64,000 nt of DNA from Protopterus annectens (Eukaryota > Chordata > Ceratodontiformes > Protopteridae): positions 898,002,836 through 898,066,835 of the forward strand of contig NC_056744.1 in NCBI RefSeq assembly GCF_019279795.1, given 5' to 3'. Below the pieces are notes generated by a model. That model worked only from the letters and a program-made list of their open reading frames with translations. It did not search any database and was not told the origin of the DNA. Both the position numbers and the translations under genes were made by a program. This document shows positions 1 to 13,403 of this stretch, piece after piece (position 1 is the first letter of the stretch; every line of letters begins with the position of its first letter).

Positions 1-1630
1 GACATTTGGCTAAATGCAACACCCATACCTCACAGCTGTTTGGGCAGTTGTTGGATGGCTCATGAAACCAAATCAGTTTGATCATTATTTTTAATTTATT
101 GCTTTTGGATTCTGAGTACTAATTTTGTAGTAAATTGCTACAACACATGTTTTGCTCCTTGGATGCACTGACCTGCCTGTGGACTATGTTTTATGGTTGC
201 ATTATGTTATGTTGCAGTGTTCAACAGAGATACATTATTTTAGAATTATAGAAATATGGTTTCTTCAGCACTTCATGTATAGTCCCTTTTAATGCTTTGA
301 AAAAGCTAAAGATGCCAGATCCATTGTTGGTAGTTCATGTGTTGTCCTTTTTGATGGACTGAATAAGTTGACACCAACGTTTTTGTGGTTGTTCATGCTT
401 GTTTTATGTCTGCTTTGGGATCACCTGTATGCTTGTACCCACCACTGGTATGCAATGCTCTGCAAGTGGGATAGTAAATTGGACTATATCTGCCATCAGT
501 TTGGTTGCCTATAGGTGTCAAAAGACAATGTGTCCGCCGTCTTTGGCTTTGAGCCTAAAGCAGCTTTTCTGTTTTGTTGGCTGCTCATGGGTCTTTTGCT
601 TCTGGACCTGTTTTAATCCATTATTGCAGATATATGGTTAAACACTGCCTTGGACATGTTGAGTCTGATTTGTGGATTTTGATCATGACGACGAAGTTTT
701 TTGAGTTTTGGCTTTAGAATTGTGTTGGACTTGTGTGGCTTAAAATGGCAGAGTAGGGCACTGGAGTAGGATAATTTTACATGCTTGTTTCTAGATGATA
801 CAGCAGGAATGTCAGAGAAAACCTCTTTGTTTTACTTAAAGTGTTGCTTGTACTGTCTTTGATTTGATTCAGTGAACTTTATTTAATATGCAGTTGCTGT
901 CTTCTCTGCTTATTTTATTTCTTATTATTAAAGACAATGTTTTCTATTTTAATGCATGCACATTTCTTGTTTGTTTAATTACATACTTTAAATCAATTGC
1001 ACACTAGGTATATTCAAAGCATATCTGATTAAAAAAAAGTCTCAAATGTTTCAATAACTATGTTTATAAGAATGACTATATTCTTACATTTCACTTGTTT
1101 TTTTTAAGTGCTTAAGAAATAAGTTCTCAAATAAAATGGAAGTTGAATTTGGGCATAAACAGAGGTGCTTTATTTACCTGTGGCCACTTGACCATCTCAC
1201 AGAAAATTATTAACTAGTATTTCTATCCTTTCCAGACACTTTAAGTTATAGATAAATTTGAAGATGATACATCAGTCTATGAAGATGTGGGAAGCACCAT
1301 ATTCATAGCACTTTCACCCTAGCTGGAATGGACAAAACCATTAAAGAGTATGGCCCCAACAAATTCCCCAATTAATCTTCTGAACCCTTCATAACTCTTC
1401 AGCCCCCATGTAAAATTGACCAAAAATGCCACCTTTACTGGCAAGATCTTATGCATAGGTAAGAATTTACTATTCTCAAAAGAGGTTGACGTATTGTAAA
1501 CCAAACAATATTGTAAAAGTGTCCAAGTGCTTCTGTATACTTGCAAGTCTCTGACAATAACAATCATCTGCAAAGAACACAGACTTCAGCAACCTCAGCT
1601 CCTTTGCAAGTAGGTCATAACGTTAATCAA
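1..1630. other. Unassigned AT-rich DNA
   Basis: No reading frame here resembles a known family and I see no repeat structure. The longest frames are about 80 codons, as expected by chance in AT-rich DNA. Confidence 0.6.
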
Positions 1631-1639
1631 GGAGGTCAA

Positions 1640-1760
1640 CATACATCTGCCAGGACTAGTTCTACTCTTCAGTCTCTCTCTGATGAAGACTTGGATTCTA
1701 TGTCGAAAACGTATTCTTTTGTGTTGCAGCGTTAAGGAAATAAAGTGCTTGTGTTCATCA
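1640..1760 (+). repeat. PLE-like terminal fragment with a hammerhead-like motif
   Basis: At 1680-1686 the sequence is CTGATGA. One extra A follows, then GAC at 1688-1690, which can pair with GTC at 1702-1704, and GAAA at 1705-1708. This is the order of the hammerhead ribozyme core (CUGANGA, stem II, GAAA). AATAAA follows at 1739-1744. The same module lies 3' of the Penelope-like ORF near 49.8 kb, so I read this as a small piece of a PLE pseudo-LTR. No PLE coding sequence remains beside it. Stem I pairing is weak and the site may be inactive. Confidence 0.4.
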
Positions 1761-2204
1761 AAGAAGTTTGGTTTTTGACCTTCATTTGGGCACTCTTGCA
1801 AGTCCTGTTTTTTGGTTTTGGTCTTCTTTCGACTTGCATACATCTTTTGTATTGGTTCTACTCTTCAGTGGCTTAGACATCAAAACAATCACTGTCTCCA
1901 TCAACTCAACAAGGAATTGTCCCACTTCTACTGCTTTTCAATTCACATCCAACAACATGATGTCCACCTTCTTGAACAAGTGACATGGATCTCCACTGAA
2001 GTCTGTTTACACCAAAGATTTCCCTTGGGTGTACATTAAGCTGTTATCTTATTTTTCTTGTTCATGTATAAGAGCTGTTAAAGTCTACATCACCTGATGA
2101 TGAGGCACTCCATTTAAGCAAAATTCCCTGCTTGTCTCTGCTTTGTTATGTTGCTAAGCCCCACTAGCCATCCTGACTGCATTTACATAGCTATATGCCT
2201 TTCG

Positions 2205-2390
2205 CACAGTGGCCTTAGGTCAGCTGGTGCCCTAGGCAAAAGGGCTCCACAGCGCCCCCCACACACCACCCAGGTGCCCCCAACCTGGTCTACCTACACC
2301 AAATAAATACTGGAAAAGCGCCCCTGCTACAGCGGCGCCCTAGGCGGCCACCTAGTTGGCCTATGCCTAAGGCCGGCCATGCCGCAGATT
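2205..2390. repeat. GC-rich interspersed repeat with inverted ends (MITE-like)
   Basis: A GC-rich island in AT-rich surroundings. The left end has GGCCTTAGG followed by GCCCTAGG. The reverse complement of the right end has GGCCTTAGG followed by GCCTAGGGCGCC. The two ends are therefore imperfect inverted copies. A hAT-type MITE is possible, but I did not find a clear 8-bp target duplication. Confidence 0.4.
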
Positions 2391-3323
2391 ATAATCTCAG
2401 GTAAGCAGCTGACCTTACCAGGTTCTCCCACCTGGAAACTGCTTAAAGTTGTGTATGCAAAACATATGGATAGCTGTACACAACCTATCCGAAGCCTGGC
2501 CTTGAACATCTCACTTTAGAGCTCCACAGCAAATGCTACATTGGAGATACTCTGGGGAGACCAATTCAGAAACTACAGCTCCTGCTGTAACCTCATTAAT
2601 TGCTCCCTAACTTCTGTCCTCTCCCAGTCCCCACAAGCACCTCAAACTGCCCTGCAATATCCAACTTAAAGTCTTCTGTCTGAAAGAAGGAGAATAGACT
2701 ATATTCAGATGTTCTTTCACATATTGATCAATCCACTCCAGCAGCAGAGATTCACATTTGTTGTCTCTTAACAGAAGTATTAAGCTTCTATAATCTCTTC
2801 CTGCTCAGTTCGTCATCCTCATGTAACTCTACTGACTGAAGAATGATCACAAAGAAAGGAAGCATCTGACTGATTGCATAATGCTCATTAAAGCCCCCTA
2901 TAATATAAAAAGAAATCAAATCTACTTCATGGGTAGCCAGAGCAGACTGGTGTAGTCCCTCTTCATTCCATGACTATACATAAACCTCCGTGGTTACAGA
3001 CTACCACAGGAATGGGGCATTTGGAAGTTTGAAAACACTAGAGTAATACAAAATAGGCTTTAAGTACAGAACAACTATCTCCTGTCTGAAATCAGTAAGC
3101 CAAAGCAAAGTCATTATTTTAGTTCTTTTCTGAAAAGAGATACAAGAACAATAAACTAAGAAGAGATGCAACACTTAGATGCAGAAAGAAATGCAAACAG
3201 AGAAAGAAATGGAAGCGTACCAACAAAGCAAATTGAATATGGCACCTGGAAGCATAGACACAGCCTGAAAAAGACTGCACCAGTGTGACTAAAAAGGAAA
3301 ATATTTTTGGACAGATCATTAAA
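2391..3323. other. Unassigned DNA
   Basis: No supported gene, RNA or repeat family was recognised. Confidence 0.5.

Positions 3324-3382
<59 letters not shown>
3324..3382. repeat. (AAT)n microsatellite
   Basis: About 19 uninterrupted trinucleotide units, directly visible. Confidence 0.97.
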
Positions 3383-3385
<3 letters not shown>

Positions 3386-4603
3386 GAACTAATAATAAGA
3401 AAGGTGAGCATAAAGTATGCTTTTATAGCACATTTCAGGTCTTCATTTTGTCTGCTTGAATTTCATTTCTGTTTATTTTATAAACTGTCATTTATTTCAG
3501 TTCTGAATAAATTATTAACGGTCATATTGGCTTATATCTAATATCTTCAGATATGCCAATTATATTAATGTCTTCAAATGTACCAGTATTTCTATACTAA
3601 AAGTGTAGCAGAAATTATAACTGCACAGAACTCTTTATGTTTATGTACTCTTACCAGCTTGTGGTTGAAAAAGGGTCTGTTGATCAGTTCACATAACCTG
3701 GGTAGCAAACAGATAAATACATGAAATAAGCAAATATTTTGTTAGAATCCACTTGCCATGAACTGTACAACCAAAAGTGAAATAAACACAAAACCTAGAA
3801 ATAAGCATTCTAAGAACCCTTGGTGTATGGTCCTTGTAATAATTGTTCTGGGCCTAGAAAAAGGAATCCGGTCTGCAGTGCTTTGTAAAAGTTTGTACAG
3901 AGGACCAAGTTGCTGCCTCTAGAACACTTCTCGAGGCCACCACTTTATAGAAGTAAGCTGGAAGTGGCTTACTTTGGTGTGTGTTAAAAAAAAATGTTAC
4001 AGCATGAGATGACCATCTAGAAATACTCAATTTGTCACTGGTTGTCCTTTCCTCTTACCTTCATAGGAGACAAACAGCTTTTTAGCTTTCCTGGAAAGTC
4101 AGGTTTTGTCTAGGTAGTATCTGAGTGGCCTGTATATATTCAGAGAGTAAAAAATCATTTCCCCCTTCTTCTTTGTCTCAGGAAAGAAGGCTGGGAGATT
4201 AATAGCCTTGTTTAAAGTAAACTTGGAAAAGACTTTAAGCATAACGGTAGGATTTGTTCTTAAAGAAACCCTGACCTTGTGAAAATGAGGCAGGGTTGAC
4301 ACTCCATGTATGCTTGTAACTCAGATAACCACCTGGCAGATGTCATAAGTAAAATGACCTTCAATGTTATGAACATCAAATCAGCCTCAAGAGCTAGTTC
4401 AGAGACAAAATAAGCTTCTCAAGCACAAAATGATTCCTAGGTGGGCAAGTATGTAAGACCCCTTTCAAAAACTGTTTAACTTGAGCATTGTTAGCAAGTG
4501 GGGATCTAAGGGCAGGCAAGCAGAAATGGCTGACAAATGTACCTTGATAGAAGAGCACAACAAACTAACGGAGAGTAACGCAAATAAACAAGAACCAGAT
4601 GCA
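3383..4603. other. Unassigned DNA downstream of the DIRS pol fragment
   Basis: The tyrosine recombinase of the DIRS element would be expected here on the minus strand. I could not recognise a recombinase catalytic region, so the 3' part is either too decayed or absent. Confidence 0.4.
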
Positions 4604-6351
4604 CTAGAGCCAGAAAAGGGTCCTGATTCTTTGAGTGCTACCAACTTGAAATTCTTTTCCACTTGCACATATGTGATTTGTTGTAGCAAGCTGTCTTGCC
4701 TTCTTTAGTACTTGTTGTACATCCTCAGAAAAAAAGTGCCTCATAGGTTTCACAACTCTGTCACCCAGGCATTTAGTTGAAGAGTTTCCAGACTGGGTTG
4801 TATCAAAAACCCCGTGTCTTGTGTGAGTAAATCTAGTCTGTGGGGAAGCTATGGCAAGACTGAAAAAGTAAAACCACTGTTGCCATGGCCAGAAAGGAGC
4901 CACCACCACAATTTTTGAGAGTCCTGCTGGATCTTTAGAAGAACCCTTGTAAACAGTGGAGTGCTGAATGGCTTCCATGAACATTCCTGCCCATAGGAAT
5001 GAGAATGCATCTATCTTCCAGTCCTGACTGCCAGGAGTCATGGAGCAGAATTGTTTTAGTTGCCTGCTCTGAAAAGAGACCAATAGATCTATACAAGGTG
5101 TTCCTTACAATTGGATTAATTCTTGGAAGACCCAAGGATGAAGTTTCCATGTGTGGGTGGTCAGTCTTGGTCCTGCTGAACTTGTCTGCAATAATGTTTT
5201 GCTCTGATAGAATGTTTAAAGCCTAAAGAGTCAGATTGAGCTGAATGGTTACCTCCCAGGTTGTCATAGCCAGTCTGTAAAGAGGGTAGGATCTGGATCC
5301 CCAGTTTGTGTATGTACCACATCACTCTTTTGTCTGGGTTCATTTGCACAGGTCCTGGAGTCCAAAGATTATGCAAGGCCTTCAAAGCATTGATAACAGC
5401 CAACATCTCTCTGACATGTATGTGCTTATGTTTGTCTACAGGGTCTCACAGTGTCTACACTTTACTCCTTTTAAATCTGCTCACCACATCATGTCTTTGG
5501 TGACTGACTGGAGTGGGTTCAGGAGAGAAAAAGGAAGACTTGGAGTGCATGCTATCTGGTCTACCCAGCATGCAGTCTCAATCTTTACAAATCCCAGAAC
5601 TAGAATCTTAAAAGTCAAAGGATATAAATGCTGAGTCCAGATTGATCTGTGGTACCACAGAATTTTCCTCATGTATAGTCTGATAAAAGATAATCATGTA
5701 TCATATAATCCAGAATAATTCCCTTGTTGATGCTTGGCTTAGGCTGAAGAATCTCAGGAAGAATTGGTGGAACTTATAAAACATGTCTACTTTGTCTGAA
5801 GGAAGAAAAGCTCTTTCCAAGGCTGAGTCCAACAGACATTCCAGGAAAACCATCCTATGAAATGGATGAGAGAAAACTTCAGAAAATTGCACTGAAAGCT
5901 CAAATTAAGTGGCAGTTCCTGAACATCTGGAAAATAATCTACAAAGATAAGACAATCATTCCAATATGGAAAACTGTGAATGATTTGGAATCTACAGTAA
6001 GCAATGACGTTTGTGAATCTGCTTAGTGCTGTGGAGACTCCAAAGGGTAAAACACAGAACTGATGATGTAAGTCATAAACACCAAATCTTAAGAAATACC
6101 TGAAATGCTTGACAATAGAAATGTGATGACAGGTGTCTTCCAAATCCAGTTTTACAAAGAAAAGTAGATGTTGGGTCAAAGGTACAAGGTTTTGTAGTGA
6201 TAATTTCAGAACCCTGAAAAAAGGGTTGGGGGGAAAAATTCAGCACTGGCATCCAGGATCCTTCTGGTCTGAGAAATAGAAGTATTACTGAATAATAACC
6301 TTTGCCTAGATGAATGATTGGCACTGTTTCTATGAATCCCTTATACAGCAT
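4604..6351 (-). pseudogene. DIRS-type RT/RNase H, broken into several frames
   Basis: Three frame-shifted pieces read in series. 6351-5787 carries the RT: FFVKLDLEDTCHHISI matches the family's F..iDLkDAYlHIPI block, and VLPFGVSTALSRFTNVIA matches LPFGLstAPr.FTK. The catalytic Y-x-D-D box appears as YWND, so the polymerase is dead as read. 5406-5161 has LAVINALKALHNLW and MWYIHKLG, as in the DIRS RNase H region. 5083-4604 has DAFSFLW and VVVAPFWPWQQWF, resembling the block that precedes the recombinase, then KKARQLATT, resembling the recombinase N-terminal helix. Identification rests on motif order recalled for the family, not on an alignment. Confidence 0.7.
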
Positions 6352-6384
6352 GTTGTACAGTGTGACAAACCACTGCTGGACCAG

Positions 6385-8033
<1,649 letters not shown>

Positions 8034-8169
8034 AACATGCAGAATGAGACAAAAGAGAGAAATCTGGTTCCCTGAACAAGAAGGAATCCCCTGGAAAGTA
8101 GGAAGAAATTCCCATTTCCAAGAGTACCATCACCGAATTATACTCAGAGCTCAACTGTCTGAGACTTTC

Positions 8170-8830
8170 TAATACCAAAAGGGAAGATGAAGTCTCAGGA
8201 AGATAGAAAGATTGCCAGGAGGGCAGAGAGGGGAGACTTAACAGACAGATTGTTATGTTGACTGGGAGGACTGTCCTTGATTTTTAGAGGCTTTTCTCTT
8301 CTTTTTTAAGCCTTCTTCCCATTGCATTGAGAATGCTTGCTTACTGGCTCCTTGTTGTTTAAACTGTTTACTGGAAAAGGGAGATGACTAGAGTGGGAAA
8401 AACGTTTTTGGTCTGTAGAACAAGGAGTGAAAAAGATGGGTAACTCCTTGAATCAGTTTCCCCTTTCATCACACTACTTAATTACACAACTGCAGAGGAG
8501 CAAACAGAGAGGCATTATCTATGGGAGAATTTAATATCTCATACTTGACATCATCAGAGAGGTTTTGAGAATGAAGCCAAGCAAGTCTCCTCAAAAGCAA
8601 ACCAGAAGCAGCAGCTTTGGAAGAAAAATCTGATGCATCATAAGTGTATTTATGATATGCTTTCTCTCTTGACAAACAGCTGCCACAGAAGCATTTAATC
8701 CATTCATATTTTAGGATATGATTTCTCTCCTGACTAACAGCTGCAACAGAAACATTGAATCAATTCTTTACCTGAGTGGAAGGAAGGTTAGTCATTAACT
8801 TCTGCACATTCTCAAAAGACAGAATCAAAA
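8170..8830 (-). pseudogene. DIRS-type gag-like remnant
   Basis: On the minus strand 8675-8478 reads LRRLAWLHSQNLSDDVKYEI followed by NSPIDNASLF. This resembles the gag-like ORF1 of amphibian and fish DIRS elements (aRRlaWLRatgl...lP.dg..LFG). The sequence continues downstream to about 8180 with a basic, Ser/Gln-rich stretch containing KKKRKASK, typical of the tail of that protein. Upstream, 8640-8805 contains two diverged direct copies of a segment of about 65 bp (near 8655 and 8720). No intact frame exists. Confidence 0.55.
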
Positions 8831-9298
8831 ACTTTAACATATGAGTTTAGTAATTTAAAATTCTGAAAGTTAAGAGTGCTAAAAGCAGAGCCTAGGGCAC
8901 TATGCTTGTATGAGTGATATTTCCCTATTTATTTTAGTATTCCTTACCATTAAATCAATTTTGGAGAGACCTAGGATGAAGTTTCCATTCATGTGGACCT
9001 ATTCTGGTCCTGCTGAGCTTATCTGCACTAAGATTTTGCTCTGATGGAATGTATGAATTCTAAAGAGTCTGGCTAAGCTGAATTGCTAATTCTCAGCCCA
9101 TCATAATCAGTTTGCAAAGAGGCTAGGATCTGGTACCCTTACAGTATGTGTAAGGCTGTCCCTGCTTCTAGCACTTTAACTTTCAGGATTTCAAATTGCT
9201 AAGCTCATATGTGAAAGTTTTAGTTTGTGTCTTTTATCAATATGTAGAAGTTAATGACTGACCTTCCTTCTACTCAGGTAAAGAATTCATTAAACGCT
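8755..9298. repeat. Inverted repeat within the DIRS remnant
   Basis: The segment at about 8755-8805 (containing GAAGGTTAGTCATTAACTTC) recurs in reverse complement at about 9246-9298 (GAAGTTAATGACTGACCTTC), over about 45 bp with few mismatches. The interval holds a second RNase H fragment, so this looks like an inverted junction between two pieces of the same element. Confidence 0.75.
8960..9170 (-). pseudogene. Second copy of the DIRS RNase H segment
   Basis: 8960-9150 aligns by eye with 5125-5305. Both share AGGATGAAGTTTCCAT, GGTCCTGCTGA, TTTTGCTCTGAT, CTAAAGAGTC and AGGATCTGG in the same order and spacing. The coding sense is the minus strand. It is short and decayed. Confidence 0.7.
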
Positions 9299-9533
9299 TC
9301 TTTGCTCTAAAAAAGAAAGATGTAAATAAAGTGCCACTGTTGAAAGAAAATGCACCCGCAACATAGCAAGTGCTCCAGAGAGGTTTGTGCTCTAGTTGAC
9401 TTCACATTGAAGTCATATCACCTTAAGCTGAAACATCTCAAGGTCATAGAAGTAGAGACTTTGTTATGGTCAAATGTAGGCATGAAGCCACCTGAAAGAG
9501 TTTTTTTGTTTCTTTGTTTGTTTGTTTTAGAAA

Positions 9534-9874
9534 GATCAGTATGAATCTTAATGCCTGTCTTTACTGGTTTACTATAATGGTAAGCAATCTACCAGAAAAT
9601 AAAAGAAAAGAAAATTACAAGGGATGGAGGTCAAATCTATGAGACACAATCAGGGACATTCTGCAGAATTCTGAAAAGAAATTACAGAAATGGCACTAGA
9701 TTGTTGAGACAGGTGTTACTACTATTTTTGCAATAACATTGGCAGTAATCAACCAGATATTTCTGGCAATATTTTTGGCTTTACAATTTGAGTGGACATT
9801 TAAGATGAGAGGAATAGTGTGGTGAGATAAACATTATTACTGTTTTTACAGTAATGCTGTTAGTGATCAACCAG
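9534..9874. repeat. Diverged tandem-repeat unit left of the RTE LINE
   Basis: The block starting GTATGAATCTTAAT (9539) and containing ATCAACCAGATATTT (9738) recurs at 13411 (GTATGATTCTTAAT) and 13475 (ATCAACCAGATATTT), and a further diverged copy of the core lies at 13855-13935. Within this unit the ATCAACCAGAT core occurs twice, about 125 bp apart. The RTE element has landed between copies of this old array. Confidence 0.65.
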
Positions 9875-10060
9875 ATCATCATCATCATCATCATCATCAT
9901 CAGCCCCCTTTTTCCCATTTTTCTACATGGGGTCGGGGTATCGTGTTAACTGTCGCCAACTCTCTTGATTCAGTGCCATACTCCTGCCTTCTTCAACACT
10001 CATGCCTGACTGTCGCAGATCTTCTTTCACACAATCCTTCCACCTCTTTGCTGGATGTCC

Positions 10061-10606
10061 TCACTTCCTCTTACCTTCTTCCTGTCTGTCCCAAATCTTC
10101 CTCACCAGATTGTCTTTTGCTTTTCTACACATGTGCCCAAACCACCGTAATCTGTTTGCATTGATCTTTTCTGCAATTGGAGCTACTTTGGCTTCTGCTC
10201 TCATGTCCTCAGTTCTTCGTCTGTCCCACAGCGTGCATCCTATCACCTTTCTCAGGCACTTCATTTCCATCACCTCTAGCTTCTTCAAATGTTCTGCTTT
10301 TACTGCCCAGGTTTCTGTACCATACAGTAGTACTGGTTGCACCACCATCTTATACACCTTACTTTTCAGCTTCTTTGGCATTCGTCTGTCACAGACTACA
10401 CCTGATACCCTATGCCAGTTGGCTGCAGCCCCTCTGATTCTAGCTTTGACCTCTTCATTTAGACTGCCCTTCTCCTCAACTACTTCTACCAGATACTTGA
10501 AGCTGTTTATCTGTTCCACAATTTTCGCTTCTATCTCTATTCTCAGCTTCTTCTGATTTCCCCAATTTGCTGCCATTACCACCATCTTATCTGTGGTTGG
10601 TTTCAT
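10061..10606 (-). pseudogene. RTE-type LINE C-terminal domain
   Basis: An open frame of 181 codons. It contains SFKYL, then LNEEVKARIRGAAANWHRV, KSKVYKMVVQPVLLYGTETW and RLRWFGHMCRK. These are the post-RT (thumb and C-terminal) blocks conserved in RTE and related LINEs, where the chain after YxDD passes through a 'Lys-Tyr-Leu' block and ends near a WFGH motif. It ends in a basic KRK tail close to the expected 3' end. The opposite strand also has a 184-codon frame, which is only a shadow. Confidence 0.85.
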
Positions 10607-11590
10607 CCCATGTGCCTTCAGATTTCCATTGCATTCTGCTAACCTTTGCTAAAGTTCTAGCTCAGAGTCTGCCTGTACTGCCACATCGTCTTCATACAGC
10701 AGCTTTGTTGATCTGTCCCCTCCTATCTGTTTGTTAATGTAGTCCATCACCAGTATGAACAGCAGTGGGCTCAGAGCTGAACCCTGATGTACACCCACAC
10801 CCACTGGGAACCCCTCTGTGAGGCCGAACGTTCTTCACTTTTGAGTCACTGGGTCCTTGTACATAGCCTACACTAATTCTACCAATGTTTCTGGGACTTC
10901 AAACCACCACAGTACTTCCCAGATTAGCTTTCTTGGGACCTTGCCATATGCTTTCTCCAAGTCTAGGAATGCCCAGTTGGACTCTTTCCTCATCTCTAGC
11001 TTCTTCTCAACTATCTGTCTCAATGCAAACATCAGGTCAATTGTCTGCATACTGATCTGAATCCAAACTGCTCATCTCCAATCTTACATTCTACTACACT
11101 GCGTATCTGTTTATCAATCACCCTCTCCAGAACTTTCATGCGATGTGATAGGAGTTTGATGCCTCTGTACTGCCGACAGTTGTGGATGTCCCTGTTGTTC
11201 TTCTAAACTGGCGTGAGTATGCTTATTCTCCAGTCATCTGGGATACACCTTTTCTCTCCACACTGCTATTAGTACCCTCAGGAGCTATTTCTCCCCTATC
11301 TCACCCAGCATCTTTATCATATCTGCTGTGACCTCATCTGAGCCTGCTGCTTTCCCTGACTTCATCTTCCTTAATGCTGTTCTTACTTCTTCTAGGGTGG
11401 GCTCCTCCTCTTCTCTCATAGTAGGCTGTTTCTGGGGCAATACAGCTTCTGTGGGATTTTCTTCATTCAGAAGCTGCTGGAAATGCTCCTTCCATCTGCC
11501 TTTGATGTCTTCTGGACTGGTGAGCAGGTTGTTGCTGGCATCCCTTATGAAGGGTGTCTGACTATCTTCTTTATCTTTCTGTCTTTGCAT
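10600..11590 (-). pseudogene. RTE-type LINE reverse transcriptase, decayed
   Basis: Minus-strand pieces carry RT motifs: EEPTLEEVRTALRKMKSGKA followed by AGSDEVTADMIK (11590-11285), then AFLDLEKAYGKVPR (11050-10868), then HQGSALSPLLF, then the catalytic box near 10690, which reads LLYEDDVAV. The family has Y-A-D-D, so this looks like an Ala-to-Glu change. A stop follows shortly after the box. The parts sit in different frames, so there are several frameshifts. Confidence 0.8.
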
Positions 11591-11683
11591 TGCAACCTGA
11601 TATAGTTTCTTTGTGCCCCTTACTGAGTCACTTTCCAGAAGTTGGTAGAGTGCCTCCGATGTCCTATTCTTTGCTATTGCAAC

Positions 11684-12780
11684 TTATTTCTTAGCTTCTT
11701 TGTTAGCCAACCAATAGTCCTTCCTAGCCTGGTCAGTCTTTTCTGTCTCCCACTTCTTCCTGCACTCTTTTTTTCTTTTGATGACTTCCTGGACTTCTGC
11801 ATTCCACCACCAGCTTTCCTTATGTTCCTTATTTCCATACCTGGCTCGGCCACATATCTTTTCTGTAGTCCTAACACATGCCGTTTTTAGGCGCTGCCAT
11901 TCTTCTTCAACTCCACCTATTTCCTTCTCTTCTTGGGGTGCTAGAGCCCTGAGCAATTCCCTGAACTGCTGTACTTTCTCGCCAGTCATCTTCCAGGTCT
12001 TCAGCCTGGTCTCTGTTGATCTTACAGCCTTCTCTGACCATTGCTTGCAGCTGATTGTGGCAACTAGTGGTTTATGCCGTGGGCCAACTGTTTCACTGGG
12101 GATGACTTTGCAATCATGGATTCTGCCCCAGTGCCTTTTCCTTACTAGGAGGAAGTCTACCTGAGTTGCATGTTGACTACTCTTGTATGTGATCTTGTGA
12201 CTGTCTCTCTTTCTGAACCATGTGTTAGGTACTATCAAGCCATTTGCCAGAGAGAAGTCTAGAATGACTTCTCCTTCTTTATTCCTGTTGCCCCATCCAT
12301 GTGGCCCCAGGCAGTCCTCATATCCTGTTCTGTCTGTCCCGATATGTGCATTCAAGTCACCCATTATCAACATCAGTTCATGTTGTCCTGCTTTAACTAG
12401 TAGGTCCTGCAACTGTTGTCTGAATGCACTCTTTTCCTCACTATCACAACCCTGCTTTGGGGCATAGGCTGAGATTATGAATACTGCCTTATCATTACAT
12501 TGGAGTCTGACTGCCATGAGTCTGTCATTAATTCTGATAATATCCCTTACTGCCTTTTGAAGCCTCTCTCTCACCACAATTCCAACACCATTTCTAGCCT
12601 GCCCTCCACTTGAGTAGTAGACTCTGGATCCCAAGCCAAGTGGCTTTGCTTCACTGCCCTTCCATCTCATCTCCTGGATACATAGGATGTCCAGCCTCCT
12701 CTGTATCATCATGTCATCCACTTCCAAGCTGCACCCTGTCAGTGAGAGTACATTAAGCGTAGCAATTCTCAGTTCATTTT
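11684..12780 (-). pseudogene. RTE-type LINE endonuclease domain
   Basis: This is the N-terminal part of the LINE polyprotein, which nicks target DNA to prime reverse transcription. From the first Met (12727) the frame runs 347 codons, and the conserved LRIATLNVLSLTG block just upstream shows the domain begins near 12780. Visible motifs in order are DILCIQEMRWKG (catalytic Glu), IISAYAPK, LIMGDLNAHIG (catalytic Asp and Asn), TQVDFLLV and VGPRHKPLVA, where most relatives have SDH. A basic linker ends in KRKKECRKKWE. The frame then closes and RT continues in another frame, so at least one frameshift separates them. Confidence 0.85.
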
Positions 12781-13349
12781 TGGTAGGTTGGTTGGTTTTA
12801 CGTCCAGCTTTCGCTCAACAGAGCTATCCCAGGTAACCCAGGCTGGCTAACTAGACAATGGGCAGCCAGTAGCTTATTGACCCAGGGCTGCTGGGCTTTA
12901 TGGCAGGCACACACTGGCCAATAGGGGCACATATACCCCTCCCACCGTTAGCACAGGTCCCTGGCATGGGTCAGAGTAGGCTGGGTCCTCAACCCAGTTA
13001 TCACCGGTAACTACCCATGTGCCCATTTTTGGCGACATTAGTCAACATGATCGAATCACCTAGAGCCATATTTTACACCGTCGAGTGGCTAGCCCTGCCA
13101 CAGCATGCAGTCTGTGATCCATGTTCTCCTATCTTGAGATACTGTGCACCACAGTAGATGCCCAAAGCGGTTGGTCTGTACAACTCTTCCCCCTATAGGG
13201 CACCATGTAGAGTCTGTGCTGCTATCCACAGTGCCATTCATTGGTGAGTTTGAGATGGAAACTCTCAGCATGTTTTTCAGACATGGAAGAAACTCCACGG
13301 AGACACAGGGAGAACATGCAAAATCCAAACAGGCATTGATCAGAACTTA

Positions 13350-13403
13350 GGATTGAACCTTGTACCTTGTGCATGGGAGGCGAAGACCTTAACCACTAAG
13401 CCA
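13350..13403 (-). promoter_or_regulatory. tRNA-like pol III internal promoter (A and B boxes)
   Basis: Read on the minus strand, TGGCTTAGTGG (13403-13393) fits the A box TRGYNNARNGG, and GGTTCAATCC (13359-13350) fits the B box GGTTCGANTCC. They are separated by 33 bp, a normal tRNA spacing. Downstream, TGCATGTTCTCCCTGTGTC resembles the body of vertebrate tRNA-derived SINEs. It could be a SINE inserted at the 5' end of the LINE, or a SINE head captured as its 5' UTR. No cloverleaf gene is claimed. Confidence 0.6.

Larger units (their letters stand above)
9875..13403 (-). mobile_element. RTE-like LINE with a tRNA-like 5' head
   Basis: The minus-strand order is a tRNA-like promoter (13403-13350), about 550 bp of non-coding leader, an apurinic-type endonuclease (about 12780-11684), reverse transcriptase (about 11590-10600), a C-terminal domain (10606-10061) and a short 3' UTR ending in (GAT)n at 9900-9875. 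A simple-repeat tail in place of poly(A) and an RLRWFGHM block near the C-terminus are typical of RTE-clade elements. No target-site duplication could be established, because the flanks are copies of a local tandem repeat. The copy is interrupted and not mobile as read. Confidence 0.8.

Noticed and set aside
399-641. 80-codon frame near the left edge as a host exon
   Set aside because: Low-complexity Cys/Phe/Leu composition, no domain and no convincing splice context.
10002-10556. 184-codon plus-strand frame
   Set aside because: It lies antisense to the conserved RTE C-terminal domain, whose motifs are on the minus strand.
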